A stretch of DNA of 64,000 nucleotides from Rhopalosiphum padi (GCF_020882245.1 NC_083597.1:27816652-27880651); one strand, 5' to 3'; numbered from the stretch's first letter, positions 24,554 to 37,482 are shown. Notes: generated by a model not told the origin, from the letters alone. Translations and numbers: made by a program.

Positions 24554-24904
24554 TTGCATGATAAAAAATTGAATGCAAATTTAATTGTTCTCTCTCGACC
24601 TATGATTTTTTATATCTACTACATAATAATTTTGATAAGATATTCAAAAAACATGAAATATTTCAATTTAAAAATGATACATTGTGGTAGAAAAAGTATG
24701 CAAATTTATATGTGGATGTATCGCGGATACAAAATATTGGTAACTACTACAAAAGAAGGAAAATATGTCGATAAAAATAATGAATATAAATATTATCATG
24801 AAGTACAAACAAAGTGGTTAGGATGTATGGATATCTGGACATCTGGTAATAACCACGTTATGATTTTAGGTTCGATTATTATTATAAAATATGTACTATT
24901 ATAG
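24554..24904 (+). CDS. Unrecognised 116-codon frame in AT-rich DNA
   Basis: A true ATG at 24554 starts 116 codons, long for DNA this rich in A and T, where stop codons are frequent. The first third is hydrophobic (Ile/Tyr-rich, possible membrane segment at residues 17-28). The last half is polar with pieces such as GYKILVTTTKEGKYVD and EVQTKWLGCMDIW. No domain is recognised, no promoter or splice signals stand out, and the codon choice is as AT-biased as the flanks. In 64 kb a chance frame of this length is possible. Confidence 0.18.
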   Translation: MHDKKLNANLIVLSRPMIFYIYYIIILIRYSKNMKYFNLKMIHCGRKSMQIYMWMYRGYKILVTTTKEGKYVDKNNEYKYYHEVQTKWLGCMDIWTSGNNHVMILGSIIIIKYVLL

Positions 24905-27900
24905 CAAAATATTAAATCATATCATAAATAACGTATTTTTTAGTTTTAAATTTTTAATCTATAATGATGGTTTTAATAAAAACCAAACTTAGCATTTATC
25001 AAATTTACCAAATAATTAATATTTATTTAAATAATTATAATAAATACGATAAACAATAAGCATTCAAATTAAGGAAGTATATAATAATATAACTTGAATA
25101 CAAAATTCAAAGAAAACCATCCACAACAATATAATTCTTAGTACTCATATTTTTTTCTCGGATTTTTATGACAACAGATCTATCTGTATTCTTCAAATAC
25201 GGTCAAATAATAATTCAATTTTAATAAGAAAAATAAAAATAAAACTAACATAAAATCAAATAACACTGTTGGGAAGGATAGGAATTGCAGTTTATTTATT
25301 TTTAACATTATTTTACTTTTCCTTGGATGGTATTCCCGTTAAATTATTCTGCATGCAACTGAACAAATAACATAATCGTACGAATAAACAAAAATTCCCT
25401 TGCAATATTGCTAAGGAAACAATCGCAATATCTGCTTGTTGCGCGTGGAATGAAAACGTAATCATCACCGTCGATACCAAATCTTTTTTATCCAAATGCA
25501 TTTTACTAAACAATATTTTTTAAATTTATGCTATATAAATCATAGGTATTGGAAAAGTTTTATTTAATACTTTTAAATCCTACATGAAAGTTATAATGTA
25601 ATAATAATGTTTAGTATCCACGTGTACCTACCTACAGTTGAACGAATTTATAATTAAATATGCGCATTATATATGTTCTGTGAATAATGTACCTAATTAA
25701 AATTGTTTTATCTAATTAATATCATGCGTCCTATTTCATTAGTGCAAGTCCTGATTTTAATGTAACGAAATGCACGGAGTTCATAGGTACCTAAATATAT
25801 TTGTTATGATATATATAAATATTATAGTATATATATTTTATTACTCGCACATATATAATATCATAATGGAATAATATCGTTTTATTTATTTTTTATAAAA
25901 ACGTAATTTTTCTTCTTATTTTTTTATTTTTATCATTCATAGTTCATTTCACATTGTATACAAATAATTTTAAAGACTGGGAAAGTCACTGTTCTGTTTC
26001 ATATAGATTTCAAGTGTACATCGTCATTGAATAGGTCACAATAATGGACGAGTTAAATTTGAATTCAAGTCTTATGGGTTAATAATTACACAAAGAAAAC
26101 GATCTTAAGTTTTAGATACTATTTTTATACGGGTATTTAAATATTTAATAATTTATTATTATACTATAATAAGTAATACTGAAAGTGGAACATAGTTTTG
26201 ACAAATGCATTGCTATAAAAATGAATACACTATTCTACCATATATTTCTGTATTATCATATTATAAGTTAATACCTAAGCACAGTAAAATAGTGCATAAA
26301 AAGAGTAAAGAAATTTTAAAAGTTCTATCACATAGTTTTATAAAACTAATAGAGTACATTTAAATATTTGGTTAAGATTTCAAGTCACTATGTTTATTCC
26401 TTTTTGAATTAAAACGTAATAATAATTAATTTTATCAAAAACTTATGTTTCGTAAAAATTATCGGTTTTTTTTTCATAATTATTACTTTTAAGAATCGCA
26501 TCATTTATATTGTTGCGAAAAATATCTTGGGATACAAAATTATATTTTAAAAAACGCACATTATTTTAAAACGAATACTCTCGTCGCTTTCAAAATCTAA
26601 AATAATAATCAAGTACTTATGTAAAAATATATTTAAAATTTAAAAAAAAAAAAAATAATTGATTAATAATAATTATAACAATTTTTACTGCTACATGTTA
26701 AATTTTGCCCTGGTTCTACATCATTTTTTTTCAAGTAGTGAACACTACAAAACTCGATTACACAGCAATTTTATAAAATAAAACGTAGTGAGATTGCTTT
26801 TATTCATAAATAATAAATATTAATGAGTTGAAATAAATTAGAACAACCAATGACTTTATTTATACATTTTAAATTAATTATGCTCATGTTAATAAAATAC
26901 TTTGAAAAAATGTACATAATATACCTACTAGGTATATAATATTTTGTGAATTTAAATTAATGTTAATATTAGAATATTATCAATGATTTAATGTATTCAA
27001 TTTTTAGATACATATACAAAATGTTGGCGATCAAGTGTTTATTTTAAGTGTATACATTAAACCATAGATTAAATCTATTTCATCCATTTCCACATAATTT
27101 GTGTAAATAGTGTATTTAAACTTTAAATGTTACCCGATTAATGATGATAGTGACTAGAATTAACTGATAAAATAGCAAACTAATAAGTTACCAAATTCCT
27201 ATAATGTTATACATTTTTATCTTAAATTAAACTATTACAGAAATTCAAAACACTGCTGTATCATAGTATAACGATATACAAGTACCTCCATTGTATTTAG
27301 TATTTTGTATCCACTCATCAGCATTTAAAATAATTTAACTTAAATTACCGTTGAACATTTTGGGTTGTAATTCAAGTTGATTTATAGTCAACTGACTGAA
27401 TATTTTAACACTTAACACTTATTATTTAAACAAGTATTTAAGTTTTCAATTTTTTTTTTTTTATTATTATATTTCATACTATCTATATTATTACTATGAA
27501 ACATTTGAATTTTTACGTTTTTGTATGAAAAATACAATTTTAACTTTATGCTCTTAAAAATAATACTTTTTCGAGAATTTTCGTTCATAAAAATTGAATT
27601 TTGAACGATGATTTTAATTATATTATAGAGTAGTACTCCAGATATACCTCCCAAAATGTTTATTTACTACTTTTAATAGATTAATAGGTGTTTACTAAAT
27701 TTACTAAAAATTTATCAGCAACTTTGGAATCAGAAATTAATGACCAAGTAAGTATTATTTCATTTAAAAAAGTAAAAGACTTAAAAAAGAGAACGATAAT
27801 AATAAAAAAATATTGTTGAAAACATAAAAATTACTTGAACATGGGATAATTATGTCAATTGTTAAAAAAATCTACTTTGATGTATAAGAATCCAAAAAAT

Positions 27901-28340
27901 GATGAATTTTATGAGTATAATGAATCATATTATAATTATCACATACCTACTACAATACACTTATAATTATTTGTAAAAGACAGTTATAATTTATAATACA
28001 AATTATATGTTTAGTTTAGAAGTGAAAAACAAGGAAGGTCGATAGATACGCCTTACGTCCGTGACAGAGCTTTAGGTTGCTGAGAATCTGTATTTCGTCA
28101 TCATTATTTGAAAACGAATAGGGAAAAAATATTCGATGCCCCAGGGTAAGAAGCTCGTAGTACAATTTATTTATGGTAGTGCGGAACTCTTCCCAAGGGT
28201 AATCAAATTTAACATATTTTCATTTTTTTCTTCACTCGTAAAGCTTAAAAAAAGTCAATAAAAAGTTTGGGTATTAGGTAGAGTTAGAATTTTAAAGGCA
28301 TAACTATTACCTTTGCTATGTACATACACTACATACATAA
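24905..28340. other. AT-rich DNA with minor open frames
   Basis: A minus-strand frame (25501 down to 25313) gives 62 codons from a true ATG, MHLDKKDLVST at its start, unrecognised. At 27689-27748 a 60-base stretch on the plus strand lies between an acceptor-like AATAG and a strong donor, GTAAGTATT, and reads as 20 codons in phase. 28020-28210 is a complex block with no recognisable content. None reaches the level of a gene call. Confidence 0.45.
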
Positions 28341-29044
28341 TATACAGGGTGATTCGCTAACTATTTCTATCTCCAATATATCATTTAATAATGGGTTATT
28401 AAAAATTCTATTATTTTTTTTAATTTTTAAATATACTTTATTTTTACTTATACTTTATTTATTGAGAATTGTTGTGCTTCTTAGAGTGTATCATTGAGAT
28501 ACAATATTCTGTTTTTCATCGAGAATCCCCTTTTTTACTGTAAATTATTTAATAGATAATATTTTAGAAAAAAAATTATATTTATTTATGTAATATTGGT
28601 TTTAGTATTTATTATACTTAAATTAAATTATAAAATTATAAACATTGATAGATTTAATATTAATCACTCAAATTCACATTATCTTAGCCCTTATAACTTC
28701 TAAACCCATTAGCACGTATCAACAATTTTCTTCACTAAATACATTTAAATAATTTAAAAACTACTAGTTTGAATTTTTATTTTGATACTTGAAAATTTAC
28801 AGAAAATGTATTCATTAAATACATTTTAATGTAAATATAAAGGGTTTTCATGTGAAAATCAAAAGTTTAATGTTTCTCCTTACATATAAATTATACAATA
28901 TTTCTTAAATAGTACAAAAAAAATCTAAAGAATTTAAAAATATAATCTTTAAGTATATTTAAAAATTTAAAAAATACAATTTTAAATAACTGCATTATGA
29001 AAGAAAAAAAGAGTTGACGATACTTGATAAATTATCCTGTATAA
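28341..29044. mobile_element. Foldback-type element with long diverged inverted arms
   Basis: The left end is TATACAGGGTGATTCGCTA (28341 on). The right end read on the minus strand is TATACAGGATAATTTATCAAG; the differences are nearly all transitions. The inverted similarity does not stop at the ends: 28411-28440 matches 28950-28975 (both contain AGTATATTTAAAAATT when aligned), and the block at about 28500-28535 matches the complement of about 28838-28875 (AAAGGG..TT plus GTGAAAA-like words). The arms are therefore about 200 bases each around a central 300 bases. No transposase frame lies inside. An ACAGGGTGATTC end is a widespread motif in insect DNA repeats. Flanking sequence is too AT-rich to fix the target duplication. 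Confidence 0.6.
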
Positions 29045-32000
29045 TGTATAATATATCAATATACAGGTTGGTTATTACATTAATATGAAAGTATAAATCT
29101 AAACAAAAAATAATAATACTAACCTAGACAAAGTAATGTCCTTTTAATAGTTAGGTTAAGATATAATAAACTCGAGCCTAGATGAAAATGAACTGATTAA
29201 ATATAGATTATAACTTAGCTTAATAGGTTTCCAGGATATTATATGTATATTATATTATATTAGTGAGTGTGTGTATTTTTTCATACTGATAAAAAAAATA
29301 AAAATAATAACATATTTATGTTTCTATTTTTTTTTTAATATAATTAAATAGGTATTAGTACATTGTACGTTTTAAAAAACGAATATTCCATATTATATTA
29401 TATGTAAAATAAAAGTAATTTTGGTACCAATGTACCAATTAATAATAATTGTGAGAACACTTACAAAACAATTTTTTTGAAAAGTTATAAGTTTAAAGTT
29501 AAGTATCATTTTTTTTAGTGTGGTATTTTTTATAATAGGTAATTGCTAAATAATAAATAAATAAATTCATTTTTATAATAACTGGCAATTACTGCAATTG
29601 GACTTTTTTAAACGGAGATTTTCTTTCACATTTATCACTGTAATTAGTCAAGTTTCACGTTTGTTTTAATATCTAGATTCTTATGAGTAGGAAGTAAAAA
29701 TATAGGTATAATTCAATTAAAAAATTACAATACAATTTAAAAACTAAATTAAAATATCTATTATTATGTATTGTAGGTAATCATATATCAGACAAAAAGT
29801 CTCATATCATATTATTCAAGTTTATAAAATATCAGACATTTTTTTGAAATTGATTCTTAAAAATGTTTAAACATTTTTTTTTTAAATTTAACTATACACA
29901 AGAAGATATTATTAAGAGTATATGCTACACCCGCATAATATATTGTGGCTGTCATACAGACATACAATATAGCACATTTGCGTTCAGTAAAACCATTATG
30001 TGTTGTTAACTTTAATATTTTAGAGTGAATTGACCTATTATCAGAGTTAAAGATTAGAACATTATCAGTGATTAAGGGTTGGCGTTTTTGGATGTTTTAT
30101 TTTTTAAAGTAGATAGGAAAATTTTTAATTTGTTATATTTTAAGGTTAATACTCATTATTTCTATAAGTAGAGAAAATATACTTTTTTATTAAAGTCATA
30201 ACAATACATTTTTATCGTTGGATATTTTATATTTTGAAATGCATAAATGTTTGTATTTTGAATATTAATATTTATTTTGGACTATTAACATGTTATATAA
30301 AAATAATTGTTCAAACAAAAAGTTGTATAAGTAAATTAATTAATTAATTAATTACCTAGTTATAAATATATAAAGTTTAGACAAGTGTAATTGAGTGTCA
30401 CAATCTCACATGGGTACCCAGCAAAATTTTGGTCCGCTACTCCACTCATCAAACTTTAAATGCTTGTAAGTTATGACTAATTAACTACTAATTTGACAGA
30501 TTTTGTCAAAAACTAGCATTAAGTAAATATTTCCGTATTCTCACTGATTATTATTAGTATATACATATATTATAGATTCCAAATTATTTAAACATGACTG
30601 GAATGTTTAGTTAGCTATCAGAAGTTACCCTAAAAATGTAAAGAATTATTTAAAGATGTGACGAAAAACACAAACATAAAGTAAATAACGCAAACCATTA
30701 TAAAACCAATACATTCATCGTTCCGATCAGAAACAAAAAACATATTTTAGTCCATGAAATATAATTATGACATTAATTCCAAAAAAAACATCATGGTCGT
30801 TTCCATGTCATTACACGTCATAATATTGTTTTTATGACAATATTATAGAGAGACAAAGGAATTTTAAAGAACCTAATATTAAAACAATGTATAAACGAAC
30901 AATGAAACAGTAACTAGTAACAATGTTATGACGAAATAATATTGTATAGACATAGAGTATATATTCCAGGAAATTCTAAACAAGTGTCTTTAAAAAAATC
31001 AATATTATTTAATATAGTTTATACACAATGTACAAATAAAAATATATTAACACACAATACTTTTCACTTCTAACATAATTAAATGGATGGTTTTTTCTGT
31101 AATATTGTTTTAGTTACCCAAGTATACCCAATACCTACAAATTGTATTTATCATCAGCAGCTTACGTTTTATTTGTTAAATAATGTTAACGTTTTAAAAT
31201 ATTAAAGTATATACTATATCGTGTGATAATGTTGAGCCTGTGAAGCAATATTTTTTTTAATGACATCAGTTATAAATTATTAATTGAGTTATTTTAAAAT
31301 ATGTAATCCTATATATGTCTTGTGATTGATTGTATTACGTTATTTTTCAAATAGAACCACAATTTTCAAGAATTCGTTTTAAGTTTCTAAGCATAAATTT
31401 AGTTACCGTTATCCCCGTTGTGCCAGTTACTAGTAAGTTAGTCTATAGTTATGATTATTCATTTGGTCAACATAAGGAAATAGATAGGAATTATTTGTAG
31501 CCTAAACATTCTCATAAACATAACAATAATATGGTTTTACGATGATGCTTATTTTAAGCACAGTAAGTTGAGATAACTTTATAACGGTTCTGATAAAGTA
31601 AGTTCACACTAACCAGTATTAAAAAATATCAAAAGTTGAGTAATAAATTCATACAACCCAATATTTAAAATAAGGGACCAAAATAAAAGTACTTTAAATT
31701 TTTTTTAAAAGTCAATCAATTATTTACGATTTCACATATTTAATATGTTTATAATTTCTTTATATAAGTAGATTCTAGGTTACCAAAACTTTTAAAAATG
31801 TATACAAAATTATAGTTTATTGTTTAAAATACATTTAACCGACGAATCCGGGAATTTAGCACGCTCGCAAAGTGGTTTTCCCTACTTGTTTGTTTTAATT
31901 ACTAAAAAAAAAAAACTACTTTACTCAACAAATCCTATAGTTTTTGATACAAAATAAACTTGCTGTTTAAATTTTTAAATTGTTTTCAAGCATCTAACGT

Positions 32001-33839
32001 GTTTCAATAAGAACTCATTATAGGTTAAAGTTATTATAATACATTAAAAAAAGAAATGGCTATGGTAAACTAACCATTTTTATTTTTTTACAGTTGTGTA
32101 TTTGGAATATATATTATACTATAATTAATAATTTCTATAGTAAATATTATAATGAAACAAAAAATGAATCAAATAATAAATTTATAAGAGTATGTATCTT
32201 AAGTTATATTTATGTTCAAAATACACAGTGTAAATTACTAATAACACCAGAGTTTTTTTTTTATAAATTATTTATTTTCCACTATATTCTGTATTCCACA
32301 ACAATAATATAATATGTACTTTTGTTGTTTTAAAATAACCCGAACTGTTAGAAAAAAATATAAATATTAATCATTGTTATTTCATAAATTTCAATTTTGA
32401 ATATCCAACTGTAAATCCTTTAAGCAATATGATGGTTGAACTATTATGTTCACCTTATTTTTTCGTAAGCATAGTTTCTATTGAATATTTAGCGAGAAAG
32501 GTATTCAACAATTTTAATAAAAAAAAAAAAAAAAATGTTAATATATAATCATTCGTTTTACTTTTAGACATGTGGTGGTTTCAATAACGCGCGGGTTTGG
32601 CTTTGAATGACTTTTAAAAAATATCCAAAAGGAGGAAAAATATATCAATAAGTCATTGTTGCTAACGAAAAGTGTTCGTTCATCTGTTAACATACGCACT
32701 TTGTGGTTATAGCGAAATATATCGATGTAATATATCTATACAGGTAAATACGACGTATATACATACATGCTGCATGCGTATTCAGTATTATATTATTATC
32801 ACCCTGTTCAGGATGACAACGATTAGATACTGGTGAAGGAAAAAAAATAACTATGTTTATAATATAATATTATATTTCCTTTTGCGGGGTAATCGTCCAA
32901 CGTCTGAAAATCGATTCTCGAGAAGCTAAAAATAGTTTAAGCGGTTAAATATATTTTCAGTGACAACAATAAACGAACCATAGAAGGATTTTTTTAAAAA
33001 AAAATATATAACATAATAATATTATTGTAATAGAATAACTTGAATAATATGAAAATATCACATGCATTATAATATAATATTATGTTATATATGCATAATA
33101 AATGTATGATTTTAATATTATTACCATAATTATATAATATATCCTGTGATAATGGAAAAAAGTTTAAAAAAATATATATATAAAACATTAGACTACATTT
33201 TTCGATCTACTTCCATGTTTTAGACACTAAACGGTACAACAAACCCATATTTTACCTGCTGAGCGTTTATGTGGGTGTAAGCAATTTAATTTTTTTTTTT
33301 TTGTGAAAATTGATGGATAACTTGACGTTTAATATGAGGGTACGGTTACATTAACGTAGCTGACCTTGCTGAAAATAAATCAAATCACCAAATCAGAAAT
33401 ATGTTATGGGATAATATTATAATAATACTTATATTGCTTTTATGCAAAACAAAATACCACAATTTTATTAAATATAATCACATGATTAATTATATTATAT
33501 CAAATAACATTGTTGACTCTTTAGTATGTCTTTAAATATCTATTTTATATTAAAATATGTAATATTTTCACGATATGTATTATGTAATTTAAAATTGTTT
33601 AAACCACAATTTGTTTAAAATTATTTAAAATATAATTAATTAACGTACTACAGTTTAATAATCATTATTAATTAGTATGTCAAAATTCACTACACAGACG
33701 CATCAATTATTTTTAATGACGATTAAAATTTTTATTTTGTAAAAAATATACACTGCCCAGTATTATTTTATTTCACTAAACATATAATACTGAAATTACT
33801 ATAAAGTATTGATTTGGGTTAAACACATAACTATGCTGA
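29045..33839. other. AT-rich non-coding DNA
   Basis: It contains an (AATT)n run at about 30334-30354 and the hairpin at 33004-33093. A somewhat complex stretch at 30420-30540 may be a dispersed repeat. A short CpG-bearing block lies at 31840-31880, and another at 32580-32600. No gene supported. Confidence 0.6.
33004..33093. repeat. AT-rich imperfect hairpin
   Basis: The left arm 33004-33025 and the complement of 33072-33093 share ATATATAACATAAT exactly and are similar beyond that, giving a hairpin of about 90 bases. It may be a tiny inverted-repeat element, but AT-rich DNA makes such pairs often. Confidence 0.4.
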
Positions 33840-34330
33840 TCGCGGGTAAATTCCTGTCAGAAAATTATAGTGGGAATCGAGTCATTGTTCGTTAAGTCGA
33901 GTACAATAACATGCAATTGGCGTATTCCGACCGGGAAGTGTGTAACAACATACAGCCGAGAAGAAAGTGTTTTGGAATGCGATTACAGTAACATAATTAC
34001 TAGGTATTATTATTATTATTATTACGTCGTCTGTTTTGTGCGCGTTAAACTGCCTAGAGATACGAACCGGAGTTGACTTTTCACCAATGCCAAACGCGGC
34101 GCACAACTGCATCATACAACCCCGGCAGTGATCCACATATATAGATACCCACGTAAAACTTTTGAGCACACATACTTTGATTTCGATTTTAACAATGTCA
34201 ATTGATCATCTGCAACGCGATGTGTACATTATTGCGCCGTACGTACTATATTATAACTGTATTATGATTTAGTGCTGTATGGACATTAAAACTTACATTT
34301 TGCTATATTAAAGGCAATCCAAATAAACAT
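33840..34330. other. GC-richer island, function unknown
   Basis: Balanced composition with several CpG. Frames are open on both strands (33870-34076 plus, 34169-33882 minus), both crossing a TAT/ATA triplet repeat near 34005-34023 that supplies runs of Tyr or Ile. Because both strands are open and neither is recognised, I do not call a gene. It may be a regulatory island or non-coding exon. Confidence 0.3.
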
Positions 34331-34799
34331 GGCACCGATTAAGAACGTCAAATCGAATGTTATAGTATCATGTCTCGTCATTGTGTTCAACGTGCATTAT
34401 AATAATAATAATACGCAACTTTTTTTTTTAAATACATATAATATATATACTATATATATATATATATATCGTACTGTATAATAATATGGCGGTAGAAAAT
34501 AATTTCAATTTAATATTTTATTTAATTATTTTTCATTGATTAATTATTGACAGGGGTAAACGGGCCCATAACAAATGGTAGAGCGATATAGAGTTAAGTA
34601 AAAAAGTATGCAAAAAACTTAAAAATTATAAAGAATATTATGAAAAAAAAATGTTATTTCTTTTATGTTATGTTGTAATGACTTCAAATGATTTAAAAAA
34701 AAAAATAAATTCATAAAAACCATGTCATATAAAATACCTACATTTAACGAAAAAAATAAAAAAGATGTACAGATGATTGAATAATTTACCTACATTGTT
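34331..34799. other. AT-rich non-coding DNA
   Basis: It holds an (AT)n microsatellite at about 34439-34469 and several A runs. No gene seen. Confidence 0.6.
34439..34469. repeat. (AT)n microsatellite, one interruption
   Basis: TA dinucleotides interrupted once by ACTA. Confidence 0.85.
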
Positions 34800-35481
34800 T
34801 CGTGTTTTTTCCGTTGTAGGAACGTGAAAGTTAAATATTCGAATCATTTAAAAAAAACGTATATTCGGTACTAAAATATTTGAAAAAAAAAAAACTACTA
34901 AATAATATGAATAATACACTGCAGCATCGTCGATCGTGCAAAGGCGAGTAGGTATGGGGAATAAAAGGTGTGTGCAAAATACATTTATCCCGCAATGCCC
35001 CGTGGCGCGAGATTTATCGGCTCTGCGGTATGACAAAATGGTAGCTGTTATGGTGGGTTCTGTACCTATAGCTATTGCACGCGAGTCATAGATCGGTGGT
35101 GATCTCGAGCCTTGGCCGGGGGTGGAAGAACGCGCTCGTTATGGGACACGACTACGGCGCCCGTCAAAGCGGTGGTACGTTACTTTCGGATCATTTGTGT
35201 CGGAATGATAAAAATATCGTCGTGAAATGCATTCGAGCGACGTACACTGTGCACAGTGGTTTTGTAAATTTATAACTTTCCTCCTTGAAATGTCAACGTT
35301 TTAGGATTTTTTTTTTTTTTTTACTGTTACCACCCGAAGGCGTTGACGATTCTCCGCGAACGTGGTTTTACCATGTTTCTGTCCCTGCCGACTTTCATTT
35401 CCCATGAATTCCGGTCGACGTAATTTAAAGTAAATAAAAATAGAATCAATCCGGAGATGGCAAATATTAAACATATATATT

Positions 35482-35512
<31 letters not shown>

Positions 35513-35540
35513 TGGCGGTTGATGCCGGAAACAATTCACT
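34800..35540 (+). other. GC-rich island with short open frame and GT microsatellite
   Basis: One of the most GC- and CpG-rich stretches here. A plus-strand frame ends at 35275; its first ATG (35141) gives 44 codons beginning MGHDYGARQSGGTLL. No family is recognised. TTTATCGG and ATAAAAGG words, which are Cad/Abd-B or GATA-like, lie near 34960-35020. A (GT)11 microsatellite lies at 35490-35512. Promoter or enhancer activity is possible; nothing in the sequence proves it. Confidence 0.25.
35490..35512. repeat. (GT)n microsatellite
   Basis: About 11 GT units directly after a TATATAT tract. This is the only long GT tract here; such purine-pyrimidine alternation can form left-handed DNA. Confidence 0.9.
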
Positions 35541-36829
35541 AAGTAATTCGATTTCGTGTACTACTGAGAGATTTATTTTTGAAAAATGTATTATGTTTTA
35601 CTATACAATGAAATAACGATACGCCATGCCAGTTTTAAATGTTATTCACGTTTTTTATTTTTGTAATGAGTTCTATTGTTCCTTTAAACCTTGACAATTG
35701 GATGTGAAAAGTATAACTTCAACCTTAAGTTTTCTCAATCATATTATATATTAATAAAAAAAAAAAAACAATATTCATCGAAAGTTTTGATAGTTATTGC
35801 ATATATCATGTAATATGTATATAAGTGTATACTTATACACTATTTTAAATAGTACAATTTTTCAAACAAAAGTTCGACTTGAAAACAAATACAATTTGAA
35901 AGTGGTTACAATAAGTTTTCAAATAATAATAAAAAAAAAATACTTAAATAAATAATTGGTAGTTTTTGACATATTTTAACTTAAACATTTGTTTGTGAAA
36001 TATGTATATTTTAACCAAATATTTGTTTATATTGTATTATTGATGTTGTTTTATCCATTATTATTGTACATATTATCTTGACATATTTTTTATTATAATA
36101 TACTGTTCACTTAACGATAAAATAATATTTAACTTAATGTTATGAAGAATTTCTATTTTATGTATCAAATAACTGTCTTTAACAATTCTATAGTTTTTAA
36201 TGATTAGAATTAAATTTGTCATTTTTATTTAAAATGATATCTGTGTAAACAACTTGTTTATCTGATATTCTCACTACTATAAAATAGATATACGTACATT
36301 AAATATAACCTAAAATCAATTTAGTTTCTAAGAAATTGTTTTAAACATTAAATTTAAATTAATGATGTAAGTAATGTACCTTAAATATATATATATTTCA
36401 ATTTAATTTTTGAATTTATAATCAATACGACTTATTATTGATTAATGTAAACTTTACGAGCTTATAACTATGTGTTAATTAATAATGCAAAATTGTTTTA
36501 TTAATTAAATTCTAAAATATTTTATTTTATTTATTTATAAACCATGATATATAGGTTTATCGATGTGAAATAAAACAAAATATTGAATAATAAATGTTTC
36601 CCTCTTGTATAATAAATTTTTTTAATTACTGTACAGTTTAACCACAATACAGCCATTATAAAACCAAAAAATAAAGTTCGACTCATATAATTGATTTTCA
36701 CTATTATAGAATAGGTTTGTTCATTATATTTTTATATTTTTATATTAATTTTATAAGTTAAATATAATCAATACATCAAATTTATATTTTCAACAGCTTA
36801 TTTGTCTATGTAAACTATTTAAAATCATT
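35541..36829. other. AT-rich non-coding DNA
   Basis: No gene, element or ordered repeat supported. Confidence 0.65.
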
Positions 36830-37084
36830 TTGCACTATCAGGCTCCTACCAAAGGTTGGTCGGCCACTACGACTCGGTTGACGAATAAAAGTAGTGTGGA
36901 TATACACTGTGGATTAACAACAACGAGTATATGAATGAAAATGTATGTAACAAAAAAAAAAAAAAAATAGTGTATCAACGTATTAGAGTAACATAGATAC
37001 AACCTACAAATCTGCCGAAGACATCTCCTCGGCCAGAAGCATTAAATTAAAAAAATAAAATGTGTACAAAGAAAAAACAAAAAT

Positions 37085-37282
37085 ACCGCGTGAATGTGTG
37101 ACATCATCGTTACATATCATGATAAAAGACTTGAAGCGCTGAGAACTTGTGAAGGCGGTGGAGAGAAAACTGCCGTTGATAATCCCGGCAGTTCACAATG
37201 GAAAAAAAGGAAAAAAAACAATTCCAATCGAATACACGGCACTCCTCCACACAACGCTGAGTACAATTTAAAGAGTGTATAA
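37085..37282 (+). CDS. Unrecognised 62-codon frame ending in a TATA box
   Basis: A true ATG at 37094 starts 62 codons: MCDIIVTYHDKRLEALRT, then a Gly/Glu stretch, a Lys/Arg-rich patch (KKRKKNN) and a polar tail. The TAA stop lies inside the TATAAATA at 37278-37285. The composition is protein-like, and the basic patch could be a nuclear-localisation type signal. Frames on the minus strand are open too. No family recognised; it may be an upstream exon, a short peptide or chance. Confidence 0.18.
37168..37193. promoter_or_regulatory. 8-bp palindromic arms upstream of a TATA box
   Basis: AACTGCCG and CGGCAGTT are perfectly complementary, 10 bases apart, about 90 bases upstream of the TATA box. 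AACTG/CAGTT are also Myb-type half sites. The position fits a promoter-proximal binding site, although it falls inside an open frame. Confidence 0.3.
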
Positions 37283-37341
37283 ATAGGGCGATCATTAACC
37301 GCAAAATCGCACATTAACGAACAACCGTATACAAGACGATG
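37278..37341 (+). promoter_or_regulatory. TATA-box core promoter candidate
   Basis: TATAAATAGG at 37278-37287 is a strong TATA box. Initiation about 30 bases on would fall near 37308-37311 (CGCACATTAAC), and the first ATG follows at 37339. The strong box, the GC-rich surroundings and the short leader make this the most conventional core promoter in the window; the initiator itself is only a partial match. Confidence 0.35.
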
Positions 37342-37482
37342 GAACACGTGGTTGTTCGGTTAAGTCGTAGCGGGTCCGCGACGAACGGACAAGGTGCGCG
37401 GACTGCGACGGTGTCACTGACACTTGAATTGGCCATATCCAGTGGTGGATTAAGAAATAAACCGTATGGGGACAGATTTTAA
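37339..37482 (+). CDS. Unrecognised 47-codon frame downstream of the TATA box
   Basis: The first ATG after the TATA box starts MEHVVVRLSRSGSATNG and runs 47 codons to TAA. It is rich in Ser, Thr, Gly and Arg with no domain. A donor-like CAAGGTGCGC near 37389-37398 could end a first exon of about 18 codons. The last part (from about 37441) overlaps a probable repeat end (CAGTGGTGGATTAAG), so the natural C-terminus may not be the one shown. A CACGTG E-box lies inside at 37346-37351. It could be a small gene or only a leader. Confidence 0.18.
   Translation: MEHVVVRLSRSGSATNGQGARTATVSLTLELAISSGGLRNKPYGDRF

Noticed and set aside
30334..30354. (AATT)n run as a possible satellite
   Set aside because: Only about five units; ordinary simple sequence.
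33870..34169. Frames on both strands of this island
   Set aside because: Both cross a TAT/ATA repeat, lack known domains and exclude each other; treated as chance in balanced DNA.
34185..34225. V-A-D-D reading on the minus strand near 34212, like the reverse transcriptase active-site box
   Set aside because: No other reverse transcriptase motif lies at the right distance; a four-residue match is chance.
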